From Oscillospiraceae bacterium (GTDB lineage Bacteria; Bacillota; Clostridia; Oscillospirales; Ruminococcaceae), in contig JAFUIS010000015.1 of NCBI GenBank assembly GCA_017468365.1, forward strand, positions 1-55,457: a stretch of DNA of 55,457 nucleotides. The letters are read 5' to 3'. Shown piece by piece: positions 8,078 through 16,576 of the stretch. Under the pieces are notes generated by a model. It worked only from the letters and a program-made list of their open reading frames with translations. It was not told where the DNA came from and ran no database searches. Position numbers and translations under genes: made by a program. Every line of letters starts with the position of its first letter. Position 1 is the first letter of the stretch.

Positions 8078-8860
8078 TCAGATTCCTTTCGTGATGTTGT
8101 CGATGGAGGGTATCACCGCGTGACAGTTGCGCTCGCCGCAAAGTCTGTCAGTGCAGTTGCAGCATTTAAGCGCTTCGTTGGTACCTTCATAAAAACGTTC
8201 CGGGTGAAGCGCAAAAGAAACTTCCCATATAACAAGAACGATGACAGCGCCGGCGCAAAGGCTCCAGGTGAAAAATCCCGGAACAAAAACCAGGGGCGAA
8301 AACATCATCATATGGTCCCAGTTGAAAATGCGGCAGGTGGTGCAGCAGCGGTTTTTCATGAACCACACCCTGAAAGGGCACCAGAAAAGCACGCAAATAA
8401 GGTCGCAAACGTAAAAAGCCACCGAGAAAAGAAGAAGAATGTTGCGGTCGATTATTCCGGTAAAATAAAGTGCGCCAACCGCAGCACAAAGAACAAACCA
8501 CGCAAGTCCTATTTTTATGGTGTCGCGGTTGCATTTTTTTATGTATTCCACAAGGTTTTGTACGTTGCGGATGTTTTTGATTTCGGCGGGAACAAAATCT
8601 TTAAGGCTGAATTTTGTTGAACCGATGGGAAGGAATTTTCTGCTGGGGAAAATCTGTAAAAGCATATCCGCAAGCCAGATGACCCAAAGGATATGGAAAA
8701 CGGAAAAACTTTTGAAAAAGTTCCAGCCCTCCATGATATCATACTGTTCCGGAGCGACGCAAAGAACGATGAGCGAAGCGATAAGAACCGCGCATCGGAA
8801 CAGGAATTTGAATTCATATATTTTTCTGAATTTAGAAACAGCCTTTTTTACAGAAAACAT
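8078..8860 (-). CDS. Cysteine-rich multi-spanning membrane protein, unknown function
   Basis: About 260 residues; of two adjacent ATGs the second (8860) is better spaced from GGGGAG. Hydrophobic stretches lie near residues 23-39, 53-70, 118-136, 141-162 and 190-215, suggesting about five helices. Two cysteine clusters stand out: CPF...NRCCTTCRIFNWDHMMMF around 162-187 and LKCCNCTDRLCGERNC around 232-247. The first lies between helices and the second in the C-terminal tail, a pattern suggesting metal or iron-sulfur binding. I recognise no named family. It is co-transcribed with the HAD phosphatase downstream. Confidence 0.8.
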   Translation of the reverse strand: MFSVKKAVSKFRKIYEFKFLFRCAVLIASLIVLCVAPEQYDIMEGWNFFKSFSVFHILWVIWLADMLLQIFPSRKFLPIGSTKFSLKDFVPAEIKNIRNVQNLVEYIKKCNRDTIKIGLAWFVLCAAVGALYFTGIIDRNILLLFSVAFYVCDLICVLFWCPFRVWFMKNRCCTTCRIFNWDHMMMFSPLVFVPGFFTWSLCAGAVIVLVIWEVSFALHPERFYEGTNEALKCCNCTDRLCGERNCHAVIPSIDNITKGI

Positions 8861-8950
8861 CATATTCTCCCCAAAAAATAAAATGATATATTAATAATAA
8901 TACCGAAACAAACAGATAAAATCAAGCAAATGACGAAAAAGCAAGAAAAA

Positions 8951-8974
8951 AAGAGCACCGCTTGCGGTGCTCTT
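8951..8974 (-). terminator. Rho-independent terminator after the surface protein gene
   Basis: AAGAGCACCG, loop CTTG, CGGTGCTCTT, flanked by A/T tracts, directly past the stop of the minus-strand gene at 8993. Confidence 0.85.
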
Positions 8975-8992
8975 TTTGTTTATGCCTTAAAA

Positions 8993-10267
8993 TTATTCGT
9001 CGTCGTCATCTTCAAGACGTTTTCTGCCGATGAGGAAAAGTGCAACTGCTGCGCCAACAAGGACAACAAGAAGTGCAACAATGATCCATACCCAGAAGGG
9101 GATTCCGGCTTTGTTGTCGTCATCGTCTGCGGGTTCCTCAACTTCGGGTCCGATAACTTCGATCTGTTCGGGTTCGGAAGAGATGGGCTCGTCAACGGGT
9201 TCGTCGACGGGTTCATCAACTACCGGTTCCTCTTCGGAAGAGGTTTCGGGTTCAGAAGAAGTTTCGGGTTCGGAAGAGGTTTCCGGCTCGGAAGAAGTTT
9301 CGGGAGCGCTGCTTTCCGGTTTGGAAGAAGTTTCGGGAGCGGAAGAAACAGCCTCGGTTACGGTAACGTCAAAGGTTGCGGTGTACTGTTTGGTGCCTTC
9401 GCCGTAAGTTACGGTAACGGTTTTGGTACCAACGGTTTCAAGCTTGCCGGTATCGACAGTAAAACCTTCGGTAACGTCGGTTGCGCTGCCGTCGCCTTTG
9501 TGAACGCGAAGGCTCATGCCGGTGGTATCAAGCTTTTCGCCGACAGTATAAGTAAGCTTGGTGGGCTTTTTATAAACCTCAATGCGGGTGATGTCGTTGG
9601 GGTTTGCAGCTTTGATGTTTACGCGGAAGTGGCTTTCAAAAGTTTTTACGGTGCCAAAGTTATCTCCGGGAGCGGAAACAAAAACTTTGATGTTCATGGA
9701 GTCAACGTTGTCGGAAGTGATGACAGCGGGCTCGACCCATGCCATTTCGGTTACATACATCTCGTCCGGCTCATAAAGGGTTCCTTCTTCGTTGAGGTTA
9801 TAAACAGTTGCAAGAACTTTCATGCCGGAAAGGTCGATGGCTTCGCCGACGTAATATTCGGTTTTGGTGGGCCATACTTCAACTTCGATGGAGTGCATGT
9901 AATCGAAAGGAGCTTTGGTACCGACGGTTACGGTATAGCTGATTTTTTCTTTTACGCTGCCGTCCTCTTTTTTGTAGTTGACGTCAAAGGTATAAGTGCC
10001 TGCGGTGGTGGGGGTGCCGGCAAGAGAAACTTTGATGACGTTTGCTTCAAGGTTGTGGTCATATTTCCATTTACCGGTAAGTTTCATTCCGTCCGGAAGG
10101 GTGCCGGAATAGGTGAATGCTTTGGAATCGGTGACGGAACCGATGACCTGGTCAAAGGCTCTGCCAACATATGCTCCGCTGATCTTGGTTGCAGCAAAAG
10201 CCTGGATCGGAAGGATCATCACGATCATAAGCGCTGCAAGAAAAGCGCTGAATATTCTTTTTTTCAT
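8993..10267 (-). CDS. Membrane-anchored cell-surface protein with Ig-like domains
   Basis: A 424-residue secreted protein. Residues 1-25 are a signal peptide ending AFA. A putative Ig domain follows (about 28-115, with SGTLPDGMKL and GTPTTAGTYTFDV), then a strand-rich middle domain (about 120-225), then a Big_3-type Ig domain (about 232-305, with YTVGEKLDTTGMSL and VGTKTVTVTYGE). A Ser/Glu/Pro/Thr linker of near-perfect SSEPET hexads and EPVDEPVDEP repeats (about 308-380) leads to one transmembrane helix (about 388-414) and a short acidic tail, RKRLEDDDDE. There is no LPXTG, so the helix is the anchor. Probable adhesin or structural surface protein; ligand unknown. AAGGAGG precedes the ATG. 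Confidence 0.85.
   Translation of the reverse strand: MKKRIFSAFLAALMIVMILPIQAFAATKISGAYVGRAFDQVIGSVTDSKAFTYSGTLPDGMKLTGKWKYDHNLEANVIKVSLAGTPTTAGTYTFDVNYKKEDGSVKEKISYTVTVGTKAPFDYMHSIEVEVWPTKTEYYVGEAIDLSGMKVLATVYNLNEEGTLYEPDEMYVTEMAWVEPAVITSDNVDSMNIKVFVSAPGDNFGTVKTFESHFRVNIKAANPNDITRIEVYKKPTKLTYTVGEKLDTTGMSLRVHKGDGSATDVTEGFTVDTGKLETVGTKTVTVTYGEGTKQYTATFDVTVTEAVSSAPETSSKPESSAPETSSEPETSSEPETSSEPETSSEEEPVVDEPVDEPVDEPISSEPEQIEVIGPEVEEPADDDDNKAGIPFWVWIIVALLVVLVGAAVALFLIGRKRLEDDDDE
9232..9340 (-). repeat. 18-nt coding tandem repeat (SSEPET hexads) in the surface protein linker
   Basis: Several successive 18-nt units of the form GAAGAGGTTTCGGGTTCG on the plus strand encode the SSEPET hexapeptide on the minus strand. 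Such in-frame repeats can change copy number by slippage. Unit boundaries are approximate. Confidence 0.7.
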
Positions 10268-10314
10268 TTAGTATCCTCCTTAAGTTTTTGAAAGGCATAA
10301 TTTGATACGATACT

Positions 10315-10343
10315 ATTTTACGACAAATCACAAAATACTGCAA
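10315..10343 (-). promoter_or_regulatory. Predicted sigma-A promoter of the surface protein gene
   Basis: Minus-strand TTGCAG (10338-10343), a 17-nt spacer and TAAAAT (10315-10320), about 50 nt upstream of the start codon. Confidence 0.5.
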
Positions 10344-10481
10344 GCAATTTTTACCGATATTACATAAATATGGTGGCTTTTTTGGAATAAACAAAGTAAA
10401 TTTTTTGTAAACACCCATAAAATAACCAAAAATCACCTGATTTTGCCCGAAATTTTTAACCTCCAAAAACTGTCCGCAATG

Positions 10482-10510
10482 TTGAAATCCGTCGTAATTG
10501 GTGGTAAAAT
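10482..10510 (+). promoter_or_regulatory. Predicted sigma-A promoter of pyrR-uraA
   Basis: TTGAAA (10482-10487), 17 nt, TAAAAT (10505-10510). Transcription would begin just before the PyrR-binding hairpin, as in other attenuated pyr leaders. Confidence 0.65.
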
Positions 10511-10520
10511 AAGAAAAAAG

Positions 10521-10554
10521 ATCTTTAAAGACGGTACAGAGAGACCGGCAAGAT
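10521..10554 (+). promoter_or_regulatory. PyrR-binding anti-antiterminator hairpin in the pyrR leader RNA
   Basis: The RNA folds as ATCTT...AAGAT at the base and CGGT/ACCG (10532-10535 with 10544-10547) at the top, presenting the loop ACAGAGAG at 10536-10543. The CAGAGAG loop between a G-rich and a C-rich strand, with an upstream UUUAAA, is the known PyrR recognition pattern. UMP-bound PyrR would stabilise this hairpin and let the downstream terminator form. Confidence 0.85.
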
Positions 10555-10596
10555 CCCAAAATTCCGGCCGAAAAAGCCGAAAAAATGAGAATCTGT

Positions 10597-10630
10597 GTCC
10601 TGCCTCAAAAACCGAGACAGGACTTTTTTT
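10597..10630 (+). terminator. pyr attenuator terminator
   Basis: GTCCTGCCTC, a 7-nt loop, GAGACAGGAC with one mismatch, followed by seven T. It lies between the PyrR site and the pyrR start, so it is the regulated terminator of the leader. Confidence 0.85.
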
Positions 10631-10653
10631 ATTGCCTGAAAGGTGGCGTTGTC

Positions 10654-11190
10654 ATGGAATTCAAATCCGACCTTATGGATGCCGATGCATTAAAGCGCTG
10701 TCTGATAAGAATCTCTCACCAGATACTCGAACGCAACGGCGGAACCGAAAACCTTTGCCTTGTGGGAATAAAAACCCGCGGTGTTCCTTTGGCGGAAATA
10801 ATCCGCGATAACATCCTTTCCATCGAAGGAAAAGAGGTACCCGTCGGAACTATCGACATCAGCTTTTACCGCGACGATATCGAGCCCGTTTACTACGACC
10901 CGAAGATAACCGGCGCCGATCTTCCTTTTAATGTCACCGGAAAAACCATCGTCCTTGTTGATGACGTTATCCACACCGGAAGAACGACAAGAGCGGCCAT
11001 CGACTGCCTTTTAAAGCAGGGAAGACCCGCTCATATCCAGCTTGCAGCGGTTATCGACCGCGGCCACCGCGAACTTCCGATACGCCCGGATTTTGTGGGC
11101 AAAAACATTCCAACTTCGCGTGAGGAGCTTATTTCCGTTCGCGTCCCTTCCGTTGACGGCGAGTTCGGAGTAAAGCTTTTTACAAAATAA
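10654..11190 (+). CDS. pyrR: Bifunctional pyr operon attenuation regulator / uracil phosphoribosyltransferase
   Basis: A 178-residue type I phosphoribosyltransferase-fold RNA-binding regulator. The PRPP loop is VLVDDVIHTGRT at 100-111; GIKTRGVPLAEII and DRGHRELPIRPDFVGKNIPTS are typical PyrR segments. It binds leader RNA when UMP is abundant and promotes termination; it may also convert uracil and PRPP to UMP. The start is the ATG at 10654, after AAAGGTGG; the longer frame from 10585 runs through the terminator and is rejected. Its own leader carries the PyrR site, so it is autoregulated. uraA follows after 25 nt. Confidence 0.96.
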   Translation: MEFKSDLMDADALKRCLIRISHQILERNGGTENLCLVGIKTRGVPLAEIIRDNILSIEGKEVPVGTIDISFYRDDIEPVYYDPKITGADLPFNVTGKTIVLVDDVIHTGRTTRAAIDCLLKQGRPAHIQLAAVIDRGHRELPIRPDFVGKNIPTSREELISVRVPSVDGEFGVKLFTK

Positions 11191-11215
11191 ACAGTTTTGA
11201 GGAGGAAAAAAGCAG

Positions 11216-12568
11216 ATGAAACTCATCTACAACGTAGAAGATAAGCCCAAGTTCAACCAGCTTATCGTCTTTGCTTTCCAGCAGCTTCTTGCAATCATCA
11301 CCGCAACCATCGTAGTACCGATCCTTGTCAACGCATTCGGCGTTGTCAACCTTGAAATGGACCCCGCAGCAGCACTTCTCGGTGCAGGCGTAGGTACCTT
11401 TGTTTACCAGTTTTTCACCAAAGGCAAAAGCCCCGTATTCCTCGGAAGCTCCTTCGCATTCCTTTCTTCCATGTATTCCGCAACCGTTTTCGGCTTCTTC
11501 GGAATCGTTCTCGGCGCATGCTTTGCAGGCCTTGTTTATGTAGTTATCGCTCTTATCATCAAAGCGGTAGGTTCCGGCTGGCTCAATAAACTCATGCCCA
11601 CCGTCGTAATCGGACCCACCGTTGCCCTCATCGGACTTTCTCTTGCAGGCAATGCAGTTGCAGACCTTACCAAAGCTTCCGCAACCGGCGCAGCATACAG
11701 CCTTGCGGCAATCGTCTGCGGACTTTTCACCTTCGGCGTAACCATCTGGGTTTCCGCAAAAGGCAAAGGCTTTGCAAAACTCATTCCCTTCATCATCGGT
11801 GTTCTTTCCGGCTATGCTCTTGCTTCCGTATTCACTCTTATCGGCAGCATCACCGGCGTTGAAGGCCTTAAAATCATCGACTATACCGCACTTGTAAATA
11901 ACTTCAGCAACATCACCCTCGGAAGCTTCATCCATATGCCCAAATTTGCATTCGTTGAAGCATTTAAAGAGCTTACCGGCGGCAACTTTGCAATGACCCT
12001 TGCTGATTTCGGCACCCTCACTCTTCTCTATGCTCCCGTTGCACTTGTTGTTTTTGCAGAGCACGTTGCCGACCACAAAAACATTTCCTCCATCATCGAA
12101 CGCGATCTTCTTGCAGATCCCGGCCTTGACAAAACTCTTCTCGGCGACGGCGTAGGTTCCATGGCAGGCGCATTCTTCGGCTGCTGCCCCAACACCACTT
12201 ACGGCGAATCCGTCGGTTGCGTTGCAATCACCAGAAACGCTTCTGTTGTAACTATCAGAACTGCCGCTCTTCTTGCTATCCTTCTCGCATTCTTCAGCCC
12301 CTTCGTAGCATTCGTAAACACCATTCCCAGCTGCGTTCTCGGCGGTATCTGCGTTGCACTTTACGGCTTCATCGCTGTTTCCGGTCTTAAAATGATCCAG
12401 ACCGTTGACCTCAACAAAGAGCATAACCTGTTCGTAGTAAGCTCCATCCTCGTTCTCGGTATCGGCGGCTTCGTTCTTGACTTCGGCGCACTCCAGGTCA
12501 CTTCCATTGCCGCATCTCTTATCGTCGGTATTATCGTAAACCAGCTCCTTAAAGAAAAAGAAGCATGA
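11216..12568 (+). CDS. uraA: NCS2-family uracil:proton symporter
   Basis: A 450-residue nucleobase transporter with the UraA fold (about 14 helices). Family marks include QQLLAIITATIVVPILVN in the first helix, GSSFAFLSSM near residue 81, AEHVADHKNISSI near helix 8 and the PNTTYGESVG substrate-site motif near residue 322. It imports uracil across the cytoplasmic membrane. It is the second gene behind the PyrR attenuator, so uracil salvage is shut off when UMP is high. GAGGAGG precedes the ATG. No de novo pyr genes follow. Confidence 0.95.
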   Translation: MKLIYNVEDKPKFNQLIVFAFQQLLAIITATIVVPILVNAFGVVNLEMDPAAALLGAGVGTFVYQFFTKGKSPVFLGSSFAFLSSMYSATVFGFFGIVLGACFAGLVYVVIALIIKAVGSGWLNKLMPTVVIGPTVALIGLSLAGNAVADLTKASATGAAYSLAAIVCGLFTFGVTIWVSAKGKGFAKLIPFIIGVLSGYALASVFTLIGSITGVEGLKIIDYTALVNNFSNITLGSFIHMPKFAFVEAFKELTGGNFAMTLADFGTLTLLYAPVALVVFAEHVADHKNISSIIERDLLADPGLDKTLLGDGVGSMAGAFFGCCPNTTYGESVGCVAITRNASVVTIRTAALLAILLAFFSPFVAFVNTIPSCVLGGICVALYGFIAVSGLKMIQTVDLNKEHNLFVVSSILVLGIGGFVLDFGALQVTSIAASLIVGIIVNQLLKEKEA

Positions 12569-12592
12569 TTTAAAAACCAAAAAAGATAAAAA

Positions 12593-12614
12593 AAGCCCGG
12601 CAAAAGCCGGGCTT
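12593..12614 (+). terminator. Rho-independent terminator after uraA
   Basis: AAGCCCGGC, loop AAAA, GCCGGGCTT followed by a T run. Confidence 0.9.
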
Positions 12615-12693
12615 TTTTACTGCATTTTTTGCCTTAAAAGTCAAGTGGAAATATTATCGCAAAAATCGACTGATAATTTTACATTTCCGTCAA

Positions 12694-12722
12694 TTGACCT
12701 TTAATGCACAATAATTTATAAT
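12694..12722 (+). promoter_or_regulatory. Predicted sigma-A promoter of nrdD
   Basis: TTGACC (12694-12699), 17 nt, TATAAT (12717-12722), 64 nt upstream of the nrdD start. No convincing NrdR box pair was seen in the region. Confidence 0.7.
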
Positions 12723-12786
12723 ATCTATAATACATTTTTCTGTGCAGAAAAGTGCAACGCGCAAATTTTTTCAGGAGGTTTTCACT

Positions 12787-15123
12787 ATGATCACAACAAT
12801 CGTAAAACGTGACGGAAGAATAGCTGATTTCAATATTGACAAGATCGCAAACGCTATCTTCATGGCCGCAAAAGCAAACGGAGGAAGCGACTACGCCGAG
12901 GCAGAAGCAATCGCTGCCCAGGTTGTTGATTATATTGAAAACACCGAATTCATTGAGATCCCCACCGTTGAACATATCCAGGACGTTGTCGAAAAAATGC
13001 TCATCGAAACCGGACATGCCCGCACCGCAAAAAGCTATATCCTTTACCGTGCAAACCGCAACAAAGTCCGTGAAATGAACACCCGCCTTATGAAGACTTT
13101 GGAAGGACTTACCTTCCAGTCCGCAAAGGAAAACGACGTAAAACGCGAAAACGCAAACATCAACGGCGATACCGCCATGGGCACCATGCTCAAATACGGA
13201 AGCGAAGCGGCAAAACAGTTCTATGAGATGTACATCCTCAATCCCCGTCATGCAGCAGCACACCGCAACGGCGATATCCATATCCATGACCTCGACTTCC
13301 TTACCCTCACCACCACCTGCTGCCAGATAGATATCCTCAAACTCTTTAAAGACGGTTTCGATACCGGTCACGGTCACCTTCGTGAACCCCAGGATATCGC
13401 AAGCTATGCGGCTCTCGCCTGCATCGCCATCCAGTCCAACCAGAACGACCAGCACGGCGGCCAGAGCATTCCTAACTTCGATTACGGAATGGCACCAGGC
13501 GTTGCAAAAAGCTATAAAAAGATCTATCGCGAAAATATGGGCCGTGCTCTTGAACTCATCGCCGGCGAAGAATGCGGCGACTGCGTTGCAAGAGAGATAA
13601 TGGATAAAGCAATCGAAGTTTGCGGCGAATGGCCCAGACTTGAAGACGGCGAAAAATATAAATCCGCCGAAATCGAGATCCTTACCGAAAAATACGGTGC
13701 CGAAATTGCCGAAAAAGCCCAGGCTTTCACCTTCCGCCGCGCCGAAAAAGAAATCGACCGCGCAACCTTCCAGGCAATGGAGGCCCTTGTTCATAACCTT
13801 AATACCATGCATTCCAGAGCGGGCGCCCAGGTTCCGTTCAGCTCCATCAACTACGGTACCGATACCAGCCCCGAAGGCAGACTCGTTATCAAAAATGTCC
13901 TTCTTGCAACCGAAGCAGGTCTTGGAAACGGCGAAACTCCCATTTTCCCGATCCATATCTTCAAAGTCAAAGAAGGCATCAACTATAATCCCGGCGAGCC
14001 CAACTATGACCTTTTCAAACTTGCCTGCCGCGTAAGTGCAAAACGCCTTTTCCCGAACTTCTCCTTCATCGATGCTCCCTATAACCTTCAGTATTACAAA
14101 GAGGGACATCCCGAAACCGAAATCGCATATATGGGCTGCCGCACCAGAGTTATCGGCAACATCTATGACCCCGAAAGAGAGATCGTGACCGGCCGCGGAA
14201 ACCTTTCCTTCACTTCCGTAAACCTTCCGCGTCTTGCCATCCTTTCCAACCATAATATCGATCTTTTCTTTGACCAGCTCGATAACCGCATCAACCTTGT
14301 TATCGAACAGCTTCTCGAACGCTTCGAGATCCAGAAGAAAAAACACGTAAGAAACTATCCCTTCCTTATGGGTCAGGGAATCTGGATCGATTCCGAAAAA
14401 CTCGGTCCCGATGACGAAGTGGGCGATATCCTTAAACACGGAACCCTTTCCATGGGCTTCATCGGCCTTGCCGAATGCCTTAAAGCTCTTGTGGGCGCAC
14501 ACCACGGCGAAAGCAAAGAGGCACAGAACCTCGGTCTTGAAATCATCGCATTCATGAGAAAGAGAATGGACGAGGCCAGCGAAAAATACGGCCTCAACTT
14601 CTCCCTTCTTGCAACTCCCGCAGAAGGCCTTTCCGGAAGATTTGTCCGTATGGACGCCGAAAAATTCGGCAAGATCCCCGGCGTAACCGACAGAGATTAC
14701 TATACCAACTCCTTCCACGTTCCGGTATATTATCCCATTTCCGCTTTTGACAAAATCAAAAGGGAAGCACCTTATCACGCACTCACCAATGCAGGCCATA
14801 TTACCTACATCGAACTTGACGGCGACCCGCTCCAGAACCTTGACGCTTTCGAACAGGTCATCCGCTGCATGAAAGAATCCGGCGTAGGTTACGGTTCCGT
14901 CAACCACCCCGTTGACCGCGACCCAGAATGCGGCTTCACCGGAATCATCGGCGACGAATGTCCCAAATGCGGAAGAAAAGAAGAAGAGGGCGAACATTTT
15001 GAAAGAATCCGCCGCATCACCGGTTACCTTGTAGGTACCCTTGATAACTTCAACAACGCAAAACGTTCCGAAGTCGAAGACCGAGTAAAACACTCTATCC
15101 AGACCCAGGCAGAAGAAATCTGA
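12787..15123 (+). CDS. nrdD: Anaerobic (class III) ribonucleoside-triphosphate reductase
   Basis: A 778-residue glycyl-radical enzyme reducing ribonucleoside triphosphates to deoxy forms under anaerobic conditions. Residues 1-95 are an ATP-cone (VVKRDGR-type start and YILYRANR). The catalytic barrel contains HRNGDIHIHDLDFL and GRGNLSFTSVNLPRL. The radical site is RITGYL with Gly746 near the C-terminus. The zinc region has three cysteines (Cys715, Cys725, Cys728) in CGFTGIIGDECPKCG where T4-type enzymes have four; the fourth ligand is not obvious and may be His or Asp in NHPVDRDPE. Strong AGGAGG and highly biased codons suggest high expression. nrdG follows. Confidence 0.97.
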   Translation: MITTIVKRDGRIADFNIDKIANAIFMAAKANGGSDYAEAEAIAAQVVDYIENTEFIEIPTVEHIQDVVEKMLIETGHARTAKSYILYRANRNKVREMNTRLMKTLEGLTFQSAKENDVKRENANINGDTAMGTMLKYGSEAAKQFYEMYILNPRHAAAHRNGDIHIHDLDFLTLTTTCCQIDILKLFKDGFDTGHGHLREPQDIASYAALACIAIQSNQNDQHGGQSIPNFDYGMAPGVAKSYKKIYRENMGRALELIAGEECGDCVAREIMDKAIEVCGEWPRLEDGEKYKSAEIEILTEKYGAEIAEKAQAFTFRRAEKEIDRATFQAMEALVHNLNTMHSRAGAQVPFSSINYGTDTSPEGRLVIKNVLLATEAGLGNGETPIFPIHIFKVKEGINYNPGEPNYDLFKLACRVSAKRLFPNFSFIDAPYNLQYYKEGHPETEIAYMGCRTRVIGNIYDPEREIVTGRGNLSFTSVNLPRLAILSNHNIDLFFDQLDNRINLVIEQLLERFEIQKKKHVRNYPFLMGQGIWIDSEKLGPDDEVGDILKHGTLSMGFIGLAECLKALVGAHHGESKEAQNLGLEIIAFMRKRMDEASEKYGLNFSLLATPAEGLSGRFVRMDAEKFGKIPGVTDRDYYTNSFHVPVYYPISAFDKIKREAPYHALTNAGHITYIELDGDPLQNLDAFEQVIRCMKESGVGYGSVNHPVDRDPECGFTGIIGDECPKCGRKEEEGEHFERIRRITGYLVGTLDNFNNAKRSEVEDRVKHSIQTQAEEI

Positions 15124-15135
15124 TATCAAAAAACA

Positions 15136-15166
15136 AAAACCCGAACGCTTTTTGCGTTCGGGTTTT
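15136..15166 (+). terminator. Terminator-like hairpin between nrdD and nrdG
   Basis: A 13-bp stem AAAACCCGAACGC/GCGTTCGGGTTTT around a five-T loop, 12 nt after the nrdD stop. The four T of the stem are not followed by a long T run, so termination may be partial, giving less nrdG than nrdD message. Confidence 0.7.
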
Positions 15167-15184
15167 CGGCAAACGGAGATAAAA

Positions 15185-15733
15185 ATGGAAATGAAAACCC
15201 TTCGCCTTGCAGGGGTCATGCGCGAATCTATCGTTGACGGCCCCGGAATAAGAATGACCGTTTTCGGTCAGGGCTGTCCCCACCACTGCAAAGGCTGCCA
15301 TAATCCCGAAACTCACGACCCCGCCGGCGGATATATAAGCCACCCGGAAAATATCCTTAAAGCCATTGACCGGAACCCCCTTTTGCAGGGAGTTACCTTT
15401 TCCGGCGGCGAACCTTTTTTTCAGGCTGAAGCTTTTGCAATGCTCGGCGCCGAAATAAAGAAAAAAGGCCTTCATATAACGACTTATTCCGGCTATACTT
15501 TTGAACAGCTTATTGAAGGCGCAAAAAAAGGCGTTCCCGGCTGGAATGAACTTCTTTCGGTGACAGACCTTCTTATCGACGGAAAATTCGTTCTTGAAGA
15601 GCGTTCCCTGAACATTCTTTTCCGCGGTTCAAAAAACCAGCGCCTGGTTGACGTTAAAAAAAGCATTGAAGCCGGCGAAGCGGTTTTGTGGAACCCCGAA
15701 ACCGAAAGCGGAGTTTTAAGATATTCAAAATGA
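15185..15733 (+). CDS. nrdG: Anaerobic ribonucleotide reductase activating protein (radical SAM)
   Basis: A 182-residue activase that uses S-adenosylmethionine and a 4Fe-4S cluster to make the glycyl radical on NrdD. The cluster motif is CPHHCKGC (Cys31, Cys35, Cys38); VTFSGGEPF is the SAM-binding GGE motif; ITTYSGYTFEQL is typical of the family. The start is the ATG after GGAG; the longer frame starts inside the hairpin and is rejected. A second ATG two codons on is possible. Its stop overlaps the next start as ATGA. Confidence 0.95.
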   Translation: MEMKTLRLAGVMRESIVDGPGIRMTVFGQGCPHHCKGCHNPETHDPAGGYISHPENILKAIDRNPLLQGVTFSGGEPFFQAEAFAMLGAEIKKKGLHITTYSGYTFEQLIEGAKKGVPGWNELLSVTDLLIDGKFVLEERSLNILFRGSKNQRLVDVKKSIEAGEAVLWNPETESGVLRYSK

Positions 15734-16485
15734 CAGAGAAATTTATAAAATTATCAAAAATTGAAATCACTTCTTTCCATCTGCATATTCTTGCAATGGC
15801 GCTTATGCTTTGCGACCATATGTGGGTAACCGTCATTCCCGGAAACGATTGGCTTACGGATATAGAAAGAATTGCTTTTCCGATTTTTGCCTTTATGAAC
15901 GTTGAAGGCTTTTTCCACACAAAAAATTTAAAAAAATATATAAAAAGACTTTTTATCTTTGCGCTTGTTTCGGAAATTCCGTTTAACCTTATTGTTGGCG
16001 GCGGAATTTTTTATCCTTTGCACCAAAACGTGCTTTGGACTTTTTTAATCGGCGTTTGCCTTATGTGGCTTAACGAAAAGGCAAAAGAAAAATCACTTTT
16101 AATAAAAGTTTTCGTCTGCGCGGGAACGGTTGCTTTGGGTTTTGTTCTTGGCCTTTTAAGTTTTTGCGATTATCATTATGCAGGCGTTTTTACTATATTG
16201 GTTTTCTATTTTTTTCGCGGAAGAAAATGGTGGAACTTTGTTCTTCAGGCGCTTTGCCTTTGGTATATCAATACTGAAATTATTTCCGGTTTTTATTACG
16301 TTTGGGAAGTTTTCGGAAGAGAAATCGAAATTCTTCGCCAGGGATTTGCAATTTTTGCGCTTGTTCCGATCTGGCTTTACAGAGGAAAACAGGGCTTTTA
16401 TAACAGGGGAATAAAGGCTCTTTATTATTGGTTCTATCCGATACATCTTTTCGTTTTGTGGCTGATAAGAGAAATAATCGCATAA
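15730..16485 (+). CDS. TraX-family integral membrane protein
   Basis: A 251-residue polytopic membrane protein with the TraX layout: an N-terminal helix LHILAMALMLCDHMW, then ERIAFPIFAFMNVEGFFHT, ALVSEIPFNLI and a C-terminal YYWFYPIHLFVLWL. TraX acetylates F pilin in plasmids, but chromosomal TraX-like proteins in Firmicutes have no known substrate and may acylate surface molecules. The ATG overlaps the nrdG stop (ATGA), so it is translationally coupled to the reductase operon, with no evident functional link. Codon use is more AT-rich than in nrdD. Confidence 0.85.
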   Translation: MTEKFIKLSKIEITSFHLHILAMALMLCDHMWVTVIPGNDWLTDIERIAFPIFAFMNVEGFFHTKNLKKYIKRLFIFALVSEIPFNLIVGGGIFYPLHQNVLWTFLIGVCLMWLNEKAKEKSLLIKVFVCAGTVALGFVLGLLSFCDYHYAGVFTILVFYFFRGRKWWNFVLQALCLWYINTEIISGFYYVWEVFGREIEILRQGFAIFALVPIWLYRGKQGFYNRGIKALYYWFYPIHLFVLWLIREIIA

Positions 16486-16522
16486 AATCAAGAAAAAACG
16501 GTAATTTTTATTGATAAAACTC

Positions 16523-16551
16523 TTGCATTTTTATATTTGTTATGTTAATAT
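16523..16551 (+). promoter_or_regulatory. Predicted promoter of the rimP-truB operon
   Basis: TTGCAT (16523-16528), 17 nt, TAATAT (16546-16551). It lies just upstream of the leader hairpin and is the only good promoter before the eight-gene cluster. Confidence 0.55.
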
Positions 16552-16576
16552 TATTAAAGTAATATGTTAGACTTAA

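Noticed and set aside
8930-10291. A 453-codon plus-strand frame rich in Gly and Phe.
   Set aside because: It is the shadow of the Ig-like surface protein, whose signal peptide, repeats and membrane anchor are coherent on the minus strand.
12615-12786. A possible NrdR box upstream of nrdD.
   Set aside because: AT-rich stretches such as ATAATATCTATAATAC only loosely resemble the consensus, and no pair at proper spacing was found.
12679-15219. An 846-codon open frame on the minus strand.
   Set aside because: It mirrors nrdD, whose glycyl-radical and ATP-cone motifs are unmistakable; no start signal is present on the minus strand.
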